From Polycladidibacter stylochi (GTDB lineage Bacteria; Pseudomonadota; Alphaproteobacteria; Rhizobiales; Stappiaceae), in assembly GCF_001562055.1 (NCBI RefSeq), contig NZ_LLWE01000005.1, positions 186,001 to 250,000 of the forward strand: a stretch of DNA of 64,000 nt, read 5' to 3'. The translations under genes and the position numbers were made by a program. This document shows, one piece after another, positions 55,786 through 64,000 of this stretch. Every line of letters starts with the position of its first letter. The stretch's first letter is position 1. Under the pieces are notes generated by a model that was not told the origin of the DNA, made no database searches, and saw only the letters and a list, made by a program, of their open reading frames with translations.

Positions 55786-56439
55786 ATGTCAGAAAACGAC
55801 GGACTTTATCGAGATGATGAAGGCGCCTGCACCTGCTGGTGGCATGGAGGTGATGCCTTTTACAAAGACTACCACGATAACGAATGGGGCCGCCCGGTTT
55901 CGAGCGATATTCGATTATTCGAAAAGATATGTCTTGAGGGTTTTCAGGCAGGGTTGTCCTGGCTCACCATTTTACGAAAACGCGAGAATTTCCGCGCGGC
56001 TTTTGCCGGCTTTGATTTTGAAGTAATCGCCCGATTTACGGAAGATGATGTGGAGCGCCTTGTAAAAGACGCCGGGATTATTCGCCACCGCGGGAAAATT
56101 ACCGCTACCATTAATAATGCTCAACGTGCTTTGGAAGTGCGAAAGGAGTTTGGAACGCTTGCGACTTATTTCTGGTCATTTGAGCCAACAAGTGCGGATA
56201 GACCGCAACAGTTTGATTTTGAGACCTTGCGCAAAATAGCCACAACCGAGGCTTCAGCCGCCCTTTCTAAAGACCTTAAGAAACGGGGATGGCGCTTTGT
56301 AGGACCGACAACCGTTTACGCATTTATGCAAGCAATGGGCATGGTTAACGATCATCTTGAAGGCTGTGTTTTTCGAGAGGTTGTTGAAAAAGAGCGCAAC
56401 GCATTCATACGCCCCCTTAAGGCCCCTGCTCTTTCCTAA
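55786..56439 (+). CDS. tag: DNA-3-methyladenine glycosylase I
   Basis: Tag removes 3-methyladenine from alkylated DNA. The 217-residue protein shows the family pattern: 'CTCWWHGGDAFYKDYHDNEWGRP' with early zinc ligands, 'LEGFQAGLSWLTILRKREN', 'GIIRHRGKI' and 'GMVNDHLEGCVFR' with the later His and Cys ligands. I start it at ATG 55786; the GTG three bases earlier is possible. A good terminator follows. Confidence 0.94.
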   Translation: MSENDGLYRDDEGACTCWWHGGDAFYKDYHDNEWGRPVSSDIRLFEKICLEGFQAGLSWLTILRKRENFRAAFAGFDFEVIARFTEDDVERLVKDAGIIRHRGKITATINNAQRALEVRKEFGTLATYFWSFEPTSADRPQQFDFETLRKIATTEASAALSKDLKKRGWRFVGPTTVYAFMQAMGMVNDHLEGCVFREVVEKERNAFIRPLKAPALS

Positions 56440-56451
56440 TTATTTATTCGC

Positions 56452-56483
56452 GTGCAGCGGCTCTACCGCTGCACATTGTTGTT
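56452..56483 (+). terminator. Terminator after tag
   Basis: GTGCAGCGG (56452-56460) pairs with CCGCTGCAC (56466-56474) over CTCTA, followed by ATTGTTGTT. It separates tag from the converging hisG. Confidence 0.85.
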
Positions 56484-56525
56484 ATCACAATATACCGTTC
56501 CATAGGATTTGCTGATTAACCTATT

Positions 56526-57509
56526 CTACGCTCCGGCTTTATGCACCTTATTGAAGAGCGGATTAAACAGGATATTCTCTGGCGCAAATACATAGTCTAA
56601 AGCGCTAACTGTGACCATAACTGCGCCCTGCTGACGCAAGAAATCGGCACATTCTGGCGCTGTACTGGCCGGACAATGCAAGGTAAGCGGTACGCCTTGG
56701 CTTGTTGGCACCCCGAACGGGGCGTGTGCACCAAACTTTTCTTGCAACTCAGCAAGTTTATTCTCTGGCCCAGCCATCATCAAACGCAGTTCTTTCACCT
56801 TCTGCGCTTGTTGGCGCGAAGAAATCCGGTCCAGCATCAAGCGAGCCGCTTCCATTGCCCCTTCATCCCAGTTGGCCGTTGTCGAAGCCACCAAGTGCGC
56901 TTGGGATTTAAAAATCACTCCATCATGAGGAATTTTCAGATTGTTTGCCTTCAAAGTTGAACCGGTTGAGGTGATATCTACAACCAGCTCGGCAGAGCCT
57001 GCCGCCGGAGCCCCTTCTGTCGCGCCAGCACTTTCGACAATGCGATAATCGGAGATGCCGTGATCTGCGAAGAATTTACGGGTGGTATTGATGTATTTGG
57101 TGGCTATACGCAGCCTTGAGCCATGGCGGGCGCGAAAATCGGAGGCAACATCTGCCAGATCGGCCATAGAGTGGACATCAATCCACGCAGAAGGCACAGC
57201 AATCACCACATCTGCATGACCGAAGCCAAGTGGGGCAATGACATGGGTTTTCTCTTCTGGCTGATCAATATTTTCCATGATCAAATCGGTGCCAGTCACA
57301 CCGAAATGCACTGCACCCGAAGCAATTTCACGGGCGATTTCCGAGGCAGAAAGGAACGCAATTTCAATGTCTTCAACACCCGCTAAAACCCCCCGGTAAT
57401 TTCTATCACCGCCCGGGCGCTTAACTGTTAAGCCTGCTTGCTTGAAGTAGGCATGGGTGAGCTCTTGCAAACGCCCTTTTGAAGGGATCGCTAGAATTAA
57501 CTTGCTCAT
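56526..57509 (-). CDS. hisG: ATP phosphoribosyltransferase HisG
   Basis: HisG condenses ATP with PRPP in the first step of histidine synthesis. The 327-residue protein has the catalytic half with 'AIPSKGRLQE', 'VTGTDLIMEN' and 'AELVVDITSTGSTLKANNL', and a C-terminal segment of about 100 residues that resembles the histidine-binding HisG_C fold ('GVPTSQGVPLTLHC', 'LRQQGAVMVTVSALDYV'). HisZ precedes it and overlaps by 4 nt (ATGA), so hisZ-hisG are coupled. A longer HisG with a HisZ is a mixed arrangement; see findings. Confidence 0.94.
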   Translation of the reverse strand: MSKLILAIPSKGRLQELTHAYFKQAGLTVKRPGGDRNYRGVLAGVEDIEIAFLSASEIAREIASGAVHFGVTGTDLIMENIDQPEEKTHVIAPLGFGHADVVIAVPSAWIDVHSMADLADVASDFRARHGSRLRIATKYINTTRKFFADHGISDYRIVESAGATEGAPAAGSAELVVDITSTGSTLKANNLKIPHDGVIFKSQAHLVASTTANWDEGAMEAARLMLDRISSRQQAQKVKELRLMMAGPENKLAELQEKFGAHAPFGVPTSQGVPLTLHCPASTAPECADFLRQQGAVMVTVSALDYVFAPENILFNPLFNKVHKAGA

Positions 57510-58630
57510 TGGCCGGCCCCTTTTTGAATACGATCTAACCAGATGGTGAAGCCAACGGCTGGCACGCGTTCCGGAGCTCCCAAGCGCTCGATGAGCCGAT
57601 CATAGCGACCGCCACCCATCACTTGCTCACGTCCTGTTGCGTTTTGGTGGTGCATTTCAAACACAAAACCGGTGTAATAATCGAGACGGCGGCCAAAATC
57701 ACCCGAGTATTCAAGAGAAGCAACATCAATACCGCGCTCAGCCATGAGCGACGTTCTCTTGGCAAGGCGCTCTATCGAGCTATCCAAGTTAAGACCGGTT
57801 TCACGCGCAAAGGCATGCAATGTTTCTACCGCGCGCAACGGTGGTGGTCCGGAGATATTCAAGTAGGCTGATAAGCGGTTGGCAGCATCTTTGCTTATGC
57901 CATCACCTGAAGAAAGCGCGGCTTGCTCCATAAAGCGCTCGGCGATCTCATGGGCGCTGCGGCCCCCCACTGCGGCAATACCAGCAAGCGAGAGCACATC
58001 CTCGATGATAGCCACGGCTGCCTTGCTGTCTTGACCTTCCAGAGCGGATAGTAGGCCTGTCTGAGATGCCTGCGGTGTTTTTTCCCCAGCCATACGCGTG
58101 ATCATTGTATCAATGCGTTCTCGCTCACCGAAAACATCACGCAGGCGGCGCTGCCAAACCTTGGGGATTTCCAATGCCTGCATTACGGCAGTGAACAACC
58201 CCTCATCGCCGATGCGAACACGAAGGTTACTTGCACCAAGTACATCCGCACTGGTTAAAGCTAAGGACAGCATATCTGCATCAGCCGCTTCGATATCTTT
58301 ACGGCCAATGGATTCCACACCTGCTTGCATGGTCTCACCTGTATGCCCCGACTTTTGCCGAAACACAGGTCCTGCATAAGAATAGGCGGCAATTCGACCC
58401 GTAATTCCCGACTGCACATAATGGCGTGCAATCGGAATAGTGAAGTCCGGGCGTAAACATAGCTCTTGACCGTCTTCTCCCGATGTCAAAAACAAACGCT
58501 TTTTTAGGTCTTCACCTGCCAAATCCAAAAAGATATCCGCAGATTGTAAAAGCTGTGGACTGGTCTCTTCATAGCCCGCATCGGCATAAAGCTTTGCCAA
58601 TTCGGTTTGCTGTTGATCGTAACGCCCCAT
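57506..58630 (-). CDS. hisZ: ATP phosphoribosyltransferase regulatory subunit HisZ
   Basis: HisZ is a HisRS paralogue without aminoacylation activity that forms a complex with short HisG. The 374-residue protein keeps the class II synthetase core ('LCLRPDFTIPIARHYV', 'PVFRQKSGHTGE' and 'GGGRYDRLIERLGA') but lacks the anticodon-binding domain of HisS. Its start lies 2 nt after the hisS stop and its end overlaps hisG by 4 nt, so all three genes form one operon. Confidence 0.94.
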   Translation of the reverse strand: MGRYDQQQTELAKLYADAGYEETSPQLLQSADIFLDLAGEDLKKRLFLTSGEDGQELCLRPDFTIPIARHYVQSGITGRIAAYSYAGPVFRQKSGHTGETMQAGVESIGRKDIEAADADMLSLALTSADVLGASNLRVRIGDEGLFTAVMQALEIPKVWQRRLRDVFGERERIDTMITRMAGEKTPQASQTGLLSALEGQDSKAAVAIIEDVLSLAGIAAVGGRSAHEIAERFMEQAALSSGDGISKDAANRLSAYLNISGPPPLRAVETLHAFARETGLNLDSSIERLAKRTSLMAERGIDVASLEYSGDFGRRLDYYTGFVFEMHHQNATGREQVMGGGRYDRLIERLGAPERVPAVGFTIWLDRIQKGAGQ

Positions 58631-58632
58631 TC

Positions 58633-60147
58633 TTAGCCCTCGTCTTGACGGTCAGCAGCCTGTGCGGACAATAGTTTTTGTACTTCACTCACCAAATCTA
58701 CACGTTTTACCGCAAACTGGGCCGGACGGCTTTCACGCCATGTTTTGTTGTCTTCAATTTCTGCAGATAAACGCTTGCCTTCAATAAGGTCTTTAATTTG
58801 CACCTCACCAGCATCGCGCTCTTGCGAGCCTTGAATGATGGCACATGGGGCATCGCGTTTGTCGGCATATTGCAGCTGCTTACCAAACTGTTTTGGGTTG
58901 CCCTGGAACATCTCCGCCTTGATACCGGCAGCACGAAGCTCCTGAACCATCTTCTGGTAATGGCCGAGGCTTTCGACATCCCTATCCATCACGCAAACCA
59001 CAATGGGACCGGCAATGGCTTCATCGCCAAGCTTACCCAGTACTTTGAGTGCAGCCATCAAGCGAGAGACACCAACAGAGAAACCAGTTGCAGGCACCGG
59101 CTGGCTCATGAAGCGGGAAACGAGACCATCATAACGGCCGCCGCCGCCAACCGAACCAAAGCGAACAGGACGCCCCTTCTCATCTTTCACTTCAAAGGTG
59201 AGCTCTGCTTCATAAACCGGTCCGGTATAGTATTCCAACCCGCGCACCACTGAGGGGTCGATCAAAACGCGGTCATCCTCATAACCAGCTGCTGCAAATA
59301 GTGCTGCCATATCGGCAAGCTCTTGCACACCTTCACTGCCTGTTTTGCTGTCTGCGACCAGTTGGCGTAGATTTTCAATGGTTTGCGCGGTTTGCTCTGC
59401 CCCAGCGCCAACAAATGCCAGTACGGTTTCTGCAGCTTGGTCTGATAAGCCAGCGCCCTTGGTATAGTCGCCGCTCTCGTCCTTACGGCCTTCACCCAAA
59501 AGAAGCTTTACCCCTTCCATGCCCAAACGGTCGAGCTTGTCAACGGCACGCAAGACTGTCAGGCGTGTTTCGGCATGTTCGTCACCAGCAAGGCCGATAA
59601 CTTCCATGACACCATCCAGCACCTTACGGTTGTTTACTCGGATCACATAGTTACCGCGCTCAATACCCAAGCGCTCCATATTATCAGAGGCCATCATGCA
59701 CATTTCGGCATCGGCTGAAACACCTGGCGCGCCAATAGTGTCGGCATCGAACTGCATAAACTGGCGGAAACGACCAGGACCGGGCTTTTCATTACGGAAC
59801 ACATAACCATTGCGGTAACTGCGGTATGGTTTTGGCAATGTTTCAAAATTCTCAGCTACATAGCGGGCGAGTGGCGCGGTGAGATCGTAACGCAAGCTCA
59901 TCCATTGCTCGTCATCATCTTGTAGCGAAAACACACCGGCATTCGGGCGATCCTGATCTGGCAGGAACTTGCCCAGCGCATCGGTGTACTCAAACAATGG
60001 CGTTTCGACCGGCTCAAAACCGTATAGCTCGTAGGTCTGTTTAATGACGGAGAGCATATGATGCAGCGCCTGAAGCTCAACCGGTTCGCGATCGACAAAT
60101 CCGCGTGGCAGGCGGGCTTTCAACTTGGCGCTTTTCTTTTTTGCCAT
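58633..60147 (-). CDS. hisS: Histidine--tRNA ligase HisS
   Basis: HisS charges tRNA-His. The 504-residue class II synthetase has '[13 protein letters not shown]', '[20 protein letters not shown]' (motif 2), '[14 protein letters not shown]' (histidine site) and '[13 protein letters not shown]' (motif 3), then an anticodon-binding domain. It heads the hisS-hisZ-hisG operon, so tRNA charging and histidine synthesis are expressed together. ATG 60147 faces the GT2 gene. Confidence 0.96.
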   Translation of the reverse strand: MAKKKSAKLKARLPRGFVDREPVELQALHHMLSVIKQTYELYGFEPVETPLFEYTDALGKFLPDQDRPNAGVFSLQDDDEQWMSLRYDLTAPLARYVAENFETLPKPYRSYRNGYVFRNEKPGPGRFRQFMQFDADTIGAPGVSADAEMCMMASDNMERLGIERGNYVIRVNNRKVLDGVMEVIGLAGDEHAETRLTVLRAVDKLDRLGMEGVKLLLGEGRKDESGDYTKGAGLSDQAAETVLAFVGAGAEQTAQTIENLRQLVADSKTGSEGVQELADMAALFAAAGYEDDRVLIDPSVVRGLEYYTGPVYEAELTFEVKDEKGRPVRFGSVGGGGRYDGLVSRFMSQPVPATGFSVGVSRLMAALKVLGKLGDEAIAGPIVVCVMDRDVESLGHYQKMVQELRAAGIKAEMFQGNPKQFGKQLQYADKRDAPCAIIQGSQERDAGEVQIKDLIEGKRLSAEIEDNKTWRESRPAQFAVKRVDLVSEVQKLLSAQAADRQDEG

Positions 60148-60400
60148 GACTCCGTCTCAATCCTAATTTACTGCGTATAACTACATTTAGCGATATGGCC
60201 TGCAACGCAATTCTCATTGGCCATCTTCGCCGAATTTACAGAGCAAGTTCCTAGACCATTGCGCTGCTTTGGGCAAGATGCGAAGGCGCGGCAATCTACG
60301 GCATTTCCCAATCAATACTTGCAATGAAAACAATTGAGACTATGTTCGCAAAATTAAATGAGAGAATGAATAAAATTTCAACTAACGCGGAGACACTCCA

Positions 60401-61561
60401 TTGAGCTCAACACTTGTGGCTGATTCAATTCGTAAAGCCGATAGCCAAGAAGGGCAGACTTCCTTGGAACTTGATGCTGTTGAGCTTTCTCTGGTCCTGC
60501 CCACTTATAATGAAGCTGAAAACATTCCGCTTGTTGTTGATCTTGTTGGCCAAGCATTGGCAGGCGTGAACTGGGAAATCATCGTTGTTGATGACAATTC
60601 CCCTGATGGAACCAGCCAAGTGGCGCGGCATATTGCCCAAGAAAATCCACGGGTGCGGGTGATAAGGCGTATTGGTCGCCGCGGGCTTTCCGGTGCTTGC
60701 ATTGAAGGCATGCTGTCTTCTTCTGCCAAGTATGTGGCCGTGATGGATGCGGATTTGCAACATGATGAAAGTTTACTGCCGCGAATGCTCGCGGCCATGC
60801 GTAGCGGTCACTACGATATCGCTGTTGCCTCGCGCCATGTGGAAGGCGGCGATGTGGGCGACGGTCTTTCTAAAATCCGTAGCTGGGGCTCTGACTTGGC
60901 AAACAACTTGGCGCGCAACCTTTTGAAAGTAACCCTTTCTGACCCTATGAGCGGTTTTTTCATGGTGTCGCGCGAGAAAGTTGATGCTTTAGCTCCGCAG
61001 CTTTCATCTCAAGGCTTTAAAATCCTACTGGACCTTGTTGCCAGCGCTAAAGGTTCCATGCGCATTAAAGAGTTGCCTTTCGTTTTTCGTGAGCGCCAGC
61101 ATGGCGAGAGTAAACTGGATACGTTGGTGACACTGGACTATCTTGGTCTGTTGGTAGCCAAACTATTCAATGACATGATTTCTGTGCGCTTTTTGATGTA
61201 TTCAGCAGTTGGCGCAACAGGTGTTGTTGTGCACTTGATTGTTTTGAAGCTACTTCTTGCCTCTGGCGGTTTTGTTTTTAATCAAGCACAGTTAATGGCA
61301 ACCGTTGTGGCAATGACGTCGAACTTTATTTTGAATAACAGGCTTACCTATCGCGATCGACGCTTGAAAGGTTTTGCCTGGCTGAAAGGGCTATTGACCT
61401 TCTATTGCATTTGTTCGGTTGGTGTGCTTGCCAATGTGGGCGTTGCCAGCTTTATTTATGACGCCAGCCCGATTTGGTGGTTTGCCGGAGCGGCCGGTGC
61501 CGTAATGGGGGCTGTATGGAACTTTGTTGCCAGTAATGCGCTCACATGGCGGCGGGCGTGA
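60401..61561 (+). CDS. Polyprenyl-phosphate glycosyltransferase: GT2 domain fused to GtrA domain
   Basis: The 386-residue protein has a GT2 domain of the dolichol-phosphate mannose synthase type at its N-terminus ('LSLVLPTYNEAENIPL', 'VVDDNSPDGT', 'VMDADLQHDES', 'SDPMSGFFMVSRE') and a GtrA-like domain with about four transmembrane helices at the C-terminus ('FLMYSAVGATGVVVHLIVL'). It should transfer a sugar from a nucleotide donor to a polyprenyl phosphate carrier on the inner membrane. The start is TTG at 60401 with CGGAG upstream. It is the first gene of a three-gene run with GT39 and a YdjC-fold protein. Confidence 0.92.
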   Translation: MSSTLVADSIRKADSQEGQTSLELDAVELSLVLPTYNEAENIPLVVDLVGQALAGVNWEIIVVDDNSPDGTSQVARHIAQENPRVRVIRRIGRRGLSGACIEGMLSSSAKYVAVMDADLQHDESLLPRMLAAMRSGHYDIAVASRHVEGGDVGDGLSKIRSWGSDLANNLARNLLKVTLSDPMSGFFMVSREKVDALAPQLSSQGFKILLDLVASAKGSMRIKELPFVFRERQHGESKLDTLVTLDYLGLLVAKLFNDMISVRFLMYSAVGATGVVVHLIVLKLLLASGGFVFNQAQLMATVVAMTSNFILNNRLTYRDRRLKGFAWLKGLLTFYCICSVGVLANVGVASFIYDASPIWWFAGAAGAVMGAVWNFVASNALTWRRA

Positions 61562-61633
61562 ATAGAAATGCACAGTTTGCTGGACACGGTTATAAGCCGA
61601 TAATCATATAGAACACCTTTGCCGGAGACTTTC

Positions 61634-63124
61634 TTGCGCCCTCAACCTAATCTCTCTCTTCCTTCGTTTTTGCGCCCTACTAGCTTATTTTGGATCGTTA
61701 CGGGCTTAACGTTGCTGCGTCTATTTACGGCCAGCCAAGCCAACTTCGTAGAAGATGAGGCCTATTACAGATTGTGGGGGCTTTATCCGGCTTTAGGTTA
61801 TTATGACCACTCCCCGATGGTAGGTTGGTGGATTTGGCTGGGGCAAACGCTTTTTGGTGACACAACTCTTGGAGCTCGGTTTTTATCTGTATTAAGCGCT
61901 GCTATTGGCTCTGCCATTATCTGGCGCAGCGCTACTTTGCTTTATGATCGGGTTATTGCTGGCTGGACAGTTTTATTTTTCAACGCCACCCTACTCATCG
62001 GTGTGGGTGCTGTTTTAATTACCCCCGATTCACCTGCGGTCTTCTTTTGGGGGCTCACGTTTTGGGCACTTTGCGAGTTAAGTGCTTCTAAAAACGCGAA
62101 CTGGTGGCTTTTGGTCGGGGTTGCTGCGGGCTTTGGCTTGCTTTCCAAATACTCCCTCTTCTTTTTAGGGGGCGGAATAGTGTTATGGCTGCTCTATGTA
62201 CCAGAGAATCGGCGCTTCTTTACAAGCTGGCAATTATGGGCTGGCGGCCTGATAGCGGTGGTGATGTTTTTACCGGTCGTTTACTGGAATATGCAGCATG
62301 ATTGGGTGTCATTTAGCAAACAGTTTGGCCGTGTTGCTGCGAGCCACTACACCTTCAAGTACATTGGTGAATATATCGGTGCAGTAGCGGGATTGCTTAA
62401 CCCGTTTGTTTTTGTGCTGGTTGTAGCTGGCAGTATTCCCTTACTAAAACAGTTTAGGCAACGTGAAGCATCTGCCAGCTTGATCGTTTGTACCGGTCTA
62501 CCCTTTTTCTCTTACCTGCTGTTTCACTCGTTCCATGACCGTGTACAAGGTAACTGGCCTGCTCCGCTCTACCCCAGCTTTGCCATGATCGCGGCCGTAT
62601 TTTTGGCTGATAGGATTCACTTGACAAAAACCTGGGTGCGTGGGTGTGGATACAGCGCACTAGTTGTAGGGTTATCGGCAAGCGTTCTGGTCCTTAGCCA
62701 CGCGGTTTGGCCGATTACGACCAGCTTTGGCCGTAAGGACCCAACCCACCAAATGCGGGGCTGGCAACAGGTTGGAAAAGAAATAGAAACGATTGCTAAA
62801 AAAGAAAATGTTCACTGGGTTGTCACCACAAGCTATGGGCTTACCGGGCAACTCAGTAATGCACTGAAGGGGAGCGGTATTAAGGTAACACAGCTTAACC
62901 AACGCATGCGTTATGCAATGGTTCCTACCTTCGAGAAATCCCCCGGAAGTTCACCCGTTTTATACGTGGCAGAATCACGGCGCAATAATATAAATGGTGT
63001 TTCGAAGGACTTCAGCTCTTCAGATTTACTAGCTGAAATACCGAGGAGTAATGGCAACAATATCCTTGAAAATATAATGGTTTATCACATGGGTGCCCCT
63101 TTAAAACCCATAGGAAAGCCATAG
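61634..63124 (+). CDS. GT39/ArnT-like glycosyltransferase
   Basis: The 496-residue integral membrane protein belongs to the PMT/ArnT family that transfers sugars from polyprenyl-phosphate donors on the periplasmic side. The catalytic region near the N-terminus shows 'EDEAYYRLWG' and 'YYDHSPMVGW', the acidic and DHSP-type motifs of ArnT relatives, followed by about ten helices and a periplasmic C-terminal segment. I start it at TTG 61634 because GGAG at 61624-61627 is well placed; the in-frame TTG at 61619 overlaps that site. It follows the GT2-GtrA gene by about 70 nt. Confidence 0.9.
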   Translation: MRPQPNLSLPSFLRPTSLFWIVTGLTLLRLFTASQANFVEDEAYYRLWGLYPALGYYDHSPMVGWWIWLGQTLFGDTTLGARFLSVLSAAIGSAIIWRSATLLYDRVIAGWTVLFFNATLLIGVGAVLITPDSPAVFFWGLTFWALCELSASKNANWWLLVGVAAGFGLLSKYSLFFLGGGIVLWLLYVPENRRFFTSWQLWAGGLIAVVMFLPVVYWNMQHDWVSFSKQFGRVAASHYTFKYIGEYIGAVAGLLNPFVFVLVVAGSIPLLKQFRQREASASLIVCTGLPFFSYLLFHSFHDRVQGNWPAPLYPSFAMIAAVFLADRIHLTKTWVRGCGYSALVVGLSASVLVLSHAVWPITTSFGRKDPTHQMRGWQQVGKEIETIAKKENVHWVVTTSYGLTGQLSNALKGSGIKVTQLNQRMRYAMVPTFEKSPGSSPVLYVAESRRNNINGVSKDFSSSDLLAEIPRSNGNNILENIMVYHMGAPLKPIGKP

Positions 63125-63199
63125 TTACCATTGCTTATTCTGCACGATCGACGTTAGCCTGACCACGTTTCTTAGAATTTGGTTTCGGAGACGTATGCT

Positions 63200-63988
63200 A
63201 TGAAACGAATTATGCTAACCAGTCTGAGTTATGGCAGTAGTGAAGCAGAAAACCGTGCCATTAATGATTTGATTATGGCTGGCCGGTTATCTGCCGTTGG
63301 TTGTTTGGTAACAACCCCGTTATGGGAGCAAGAATACTACCAGCTAAGAGATGTCGCTAACTGGGCCAACAAATCACCACAAGTTGGCCTTAGCCTTAGC
63401 TTTACTGCTCCTTTCTCCCCATTAAGCCAGTTTGCCCAACAAAACTACGGAAAAACATTCCCGCCTCCTTGGTATGTTCAATTTTGCACGTTAAGCAGAC
63501 GCCTGCAAAAGCAAGTGGTGGAAGCTGAAATTGCTACACAAATTGACAGGTTTGAGGAGATTTACGCCCAAGCGCCCCAGTTTCTGGCAATACATCCGCA
63601 GACACCAAAGAGCAGTATTTTTTATGATGCTATAATTAAAGCAGCACTCTTAATGTCCGATAGGCAGCCCTATATTATTTTGCCAAGCCAATCGCATCAT
63701 ACCGCAAAATATCGAAAACTCGCCCAAGTCTTAGATATTTCCTTATTGTTTAGCCGGTTTAGCTTACCCGTGCACAAGGCAAAGGCAGGATACAAAACCG
63801 TTCTTTGGGAGGCATTAAACCATTGCCAAAACGAAGAGGTGGTTTATTGCTCTCCTTCCTACGAGCACCTTTATAATGGCTATGTTCCCAAGCCACGTCC
63901 CAAGGCTGTTCAATTTGAACAACTTAACTTCTTAATGAGCGATCAATTTCAAGAGCTTTTGAATGAAAAGGACATTTATTTATTCTAA
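63200..63988 (+). CDS. YdjC-fold (ChbG/HpnK) deacetylase-like protein with degenerate metal site
   Basis: The 262-residue protein follows the YdjC/ChbG/HpnK carbohydrate deacetylase fold: 'NRAINDLIMAGRLSAVGCLVTTPLW', 'VGLSLSFTAPFSPLSQF' and 'FLAIHPQTPKS'. Active members have ADDFG at the start, LHLxLT, and DxHxH. Here the first is SLSYG (both Asp lost), the second LSLSF (His lost), and the third keeps only one His. It is probably catalytically inactive, or uses another mechanism. I start it at ATG 63200, with GGAG at 63187-63190. It is the third gene after GT2-GtrA and GT39. Confidence 0.8.
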   Translation: MKRIMLTSLSYGSSEAENRAINDLIMAGRLSAVGCLVTTPLWEQEYYQLRDVANWANKSPQVGLSLSFTAPFSPLSQFAQQNYGKTFPPPWYVQFCTLSRRLQKQVVEAEIATQIDRFEEIYAQAPQFLAIHPQTPKSSIFYDAIIKAALLMSDRQPYIILPSQSHHTAKYRKLAQVLDISLLFSRFSLPVHKAKAGYKTVLWEALNHCQNEEVVYCSPSYEHLYNGYVPKPRPKAVQFEQLNFLMSDQFQELLNEKDIYLF

Positions 63989-64000
63989 GCCCACCTAGCC

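Overview
The window looks like chromosomal core DNA of an alphaproteobacterium, most probably of the order Hyphomicrobiales (Rhizobiales). The evidence is the Omp2-type porin pair, the IalB-family protein, the DUF2093 and DUF4170 proteins around lpxK and waaA, the short-style IleS C-terminus, and the hisS-hisZ-hisG order. Base composition is moderate (by eye just under 50% G+C) with AT-rich intergenic gaps, which suggests a host-associated or marine lineage; the genus is an inference I cannot fix. No rRNA, tRNA, IS element, prophage or CRISPR array was found.

Layout. 1-6.4 kb: ialB-type secreted protein, tldD, a candidate structured RNA, a KefB/C-type antiporter, a MATE exporter and a DUF2093 protein, all rightward. 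6.4-13.7 kb, leftward: ubiA, pmbA (tldE), cysQ, DUF4170, DUF374 acyltransferase, waaA and lpxK, which is an envelope/lipid A block. 13.8-18.7 kb, rightward: purD, a patatin-like lipase and a YdeP-type molybdenum oxidoreductase. 18.8-23.9 kb: a Cds1-like cysteine desulfhydrase, tadA, a pseudouridine synthase with a very long RG-rich tail, rsmD and a ZntR-like MerR regulator. 24.4-29.1 kb: porin 1, mutL and a class IIA HAD hydrolase. 29.2-32.8 kb: chemoreceptor, cheZ and cheY. 33.9-39.9 kb: ribF, an EamA transporter, porin 2, an FkbM methyltransferase and a Rossmann NAD(P)-binding protein. 40.1-46.8 kb: groEL-groES under a perfect CIRCE element, a periplasmic unknown, a degenerate NtrC-type regulator and a degenerate EAL protein. 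46.9-54.3 kb, leftward: ileS, lspA, a DUF3035-like lipoprotein and two M16 peptidase-family proteins. 54.9-60.1 kb: cutC, tag and hisS-hisZ-hisG. 60.4-64 kb: GT2-GtrA, a GT39/ArnT-like transferase and a YdjC-fold protein.

How the genes fit together. Much of the window serves the envelope: Kdo2-lipid A assembly (LpxK, WaaA), acyl transfer (DUF374), porins, lipoprotein maturation (LspA), secreted M16 proteins, and a terminal operon resembling the FlmF2-FlmK-NaxD / LgmA-LgmB-LgmC systems that decorate lipid A with hexosamine. TldD and PmbA are the two halves of one protease but lie about 8 kb apart on opposite strands. CheY, CheZ and a receptor form a compact chemotaxis set without flagellar genes nearby.

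The most interesting items are the three-tier 77-nt inverted-repeat element at 2315-2391; the lipid-A-decoration-like operon whose YdjC member has lost nearly all metal ligands; an NtrC-family regulator without GAFTGA loop or Walker B aspartate; a CIRCE element with a readable promoter; and palindromes upstream of both porins. Several genes here appear to start with TTG, and start corrections are given where a Shine-Dalgarno sequence decides the start.
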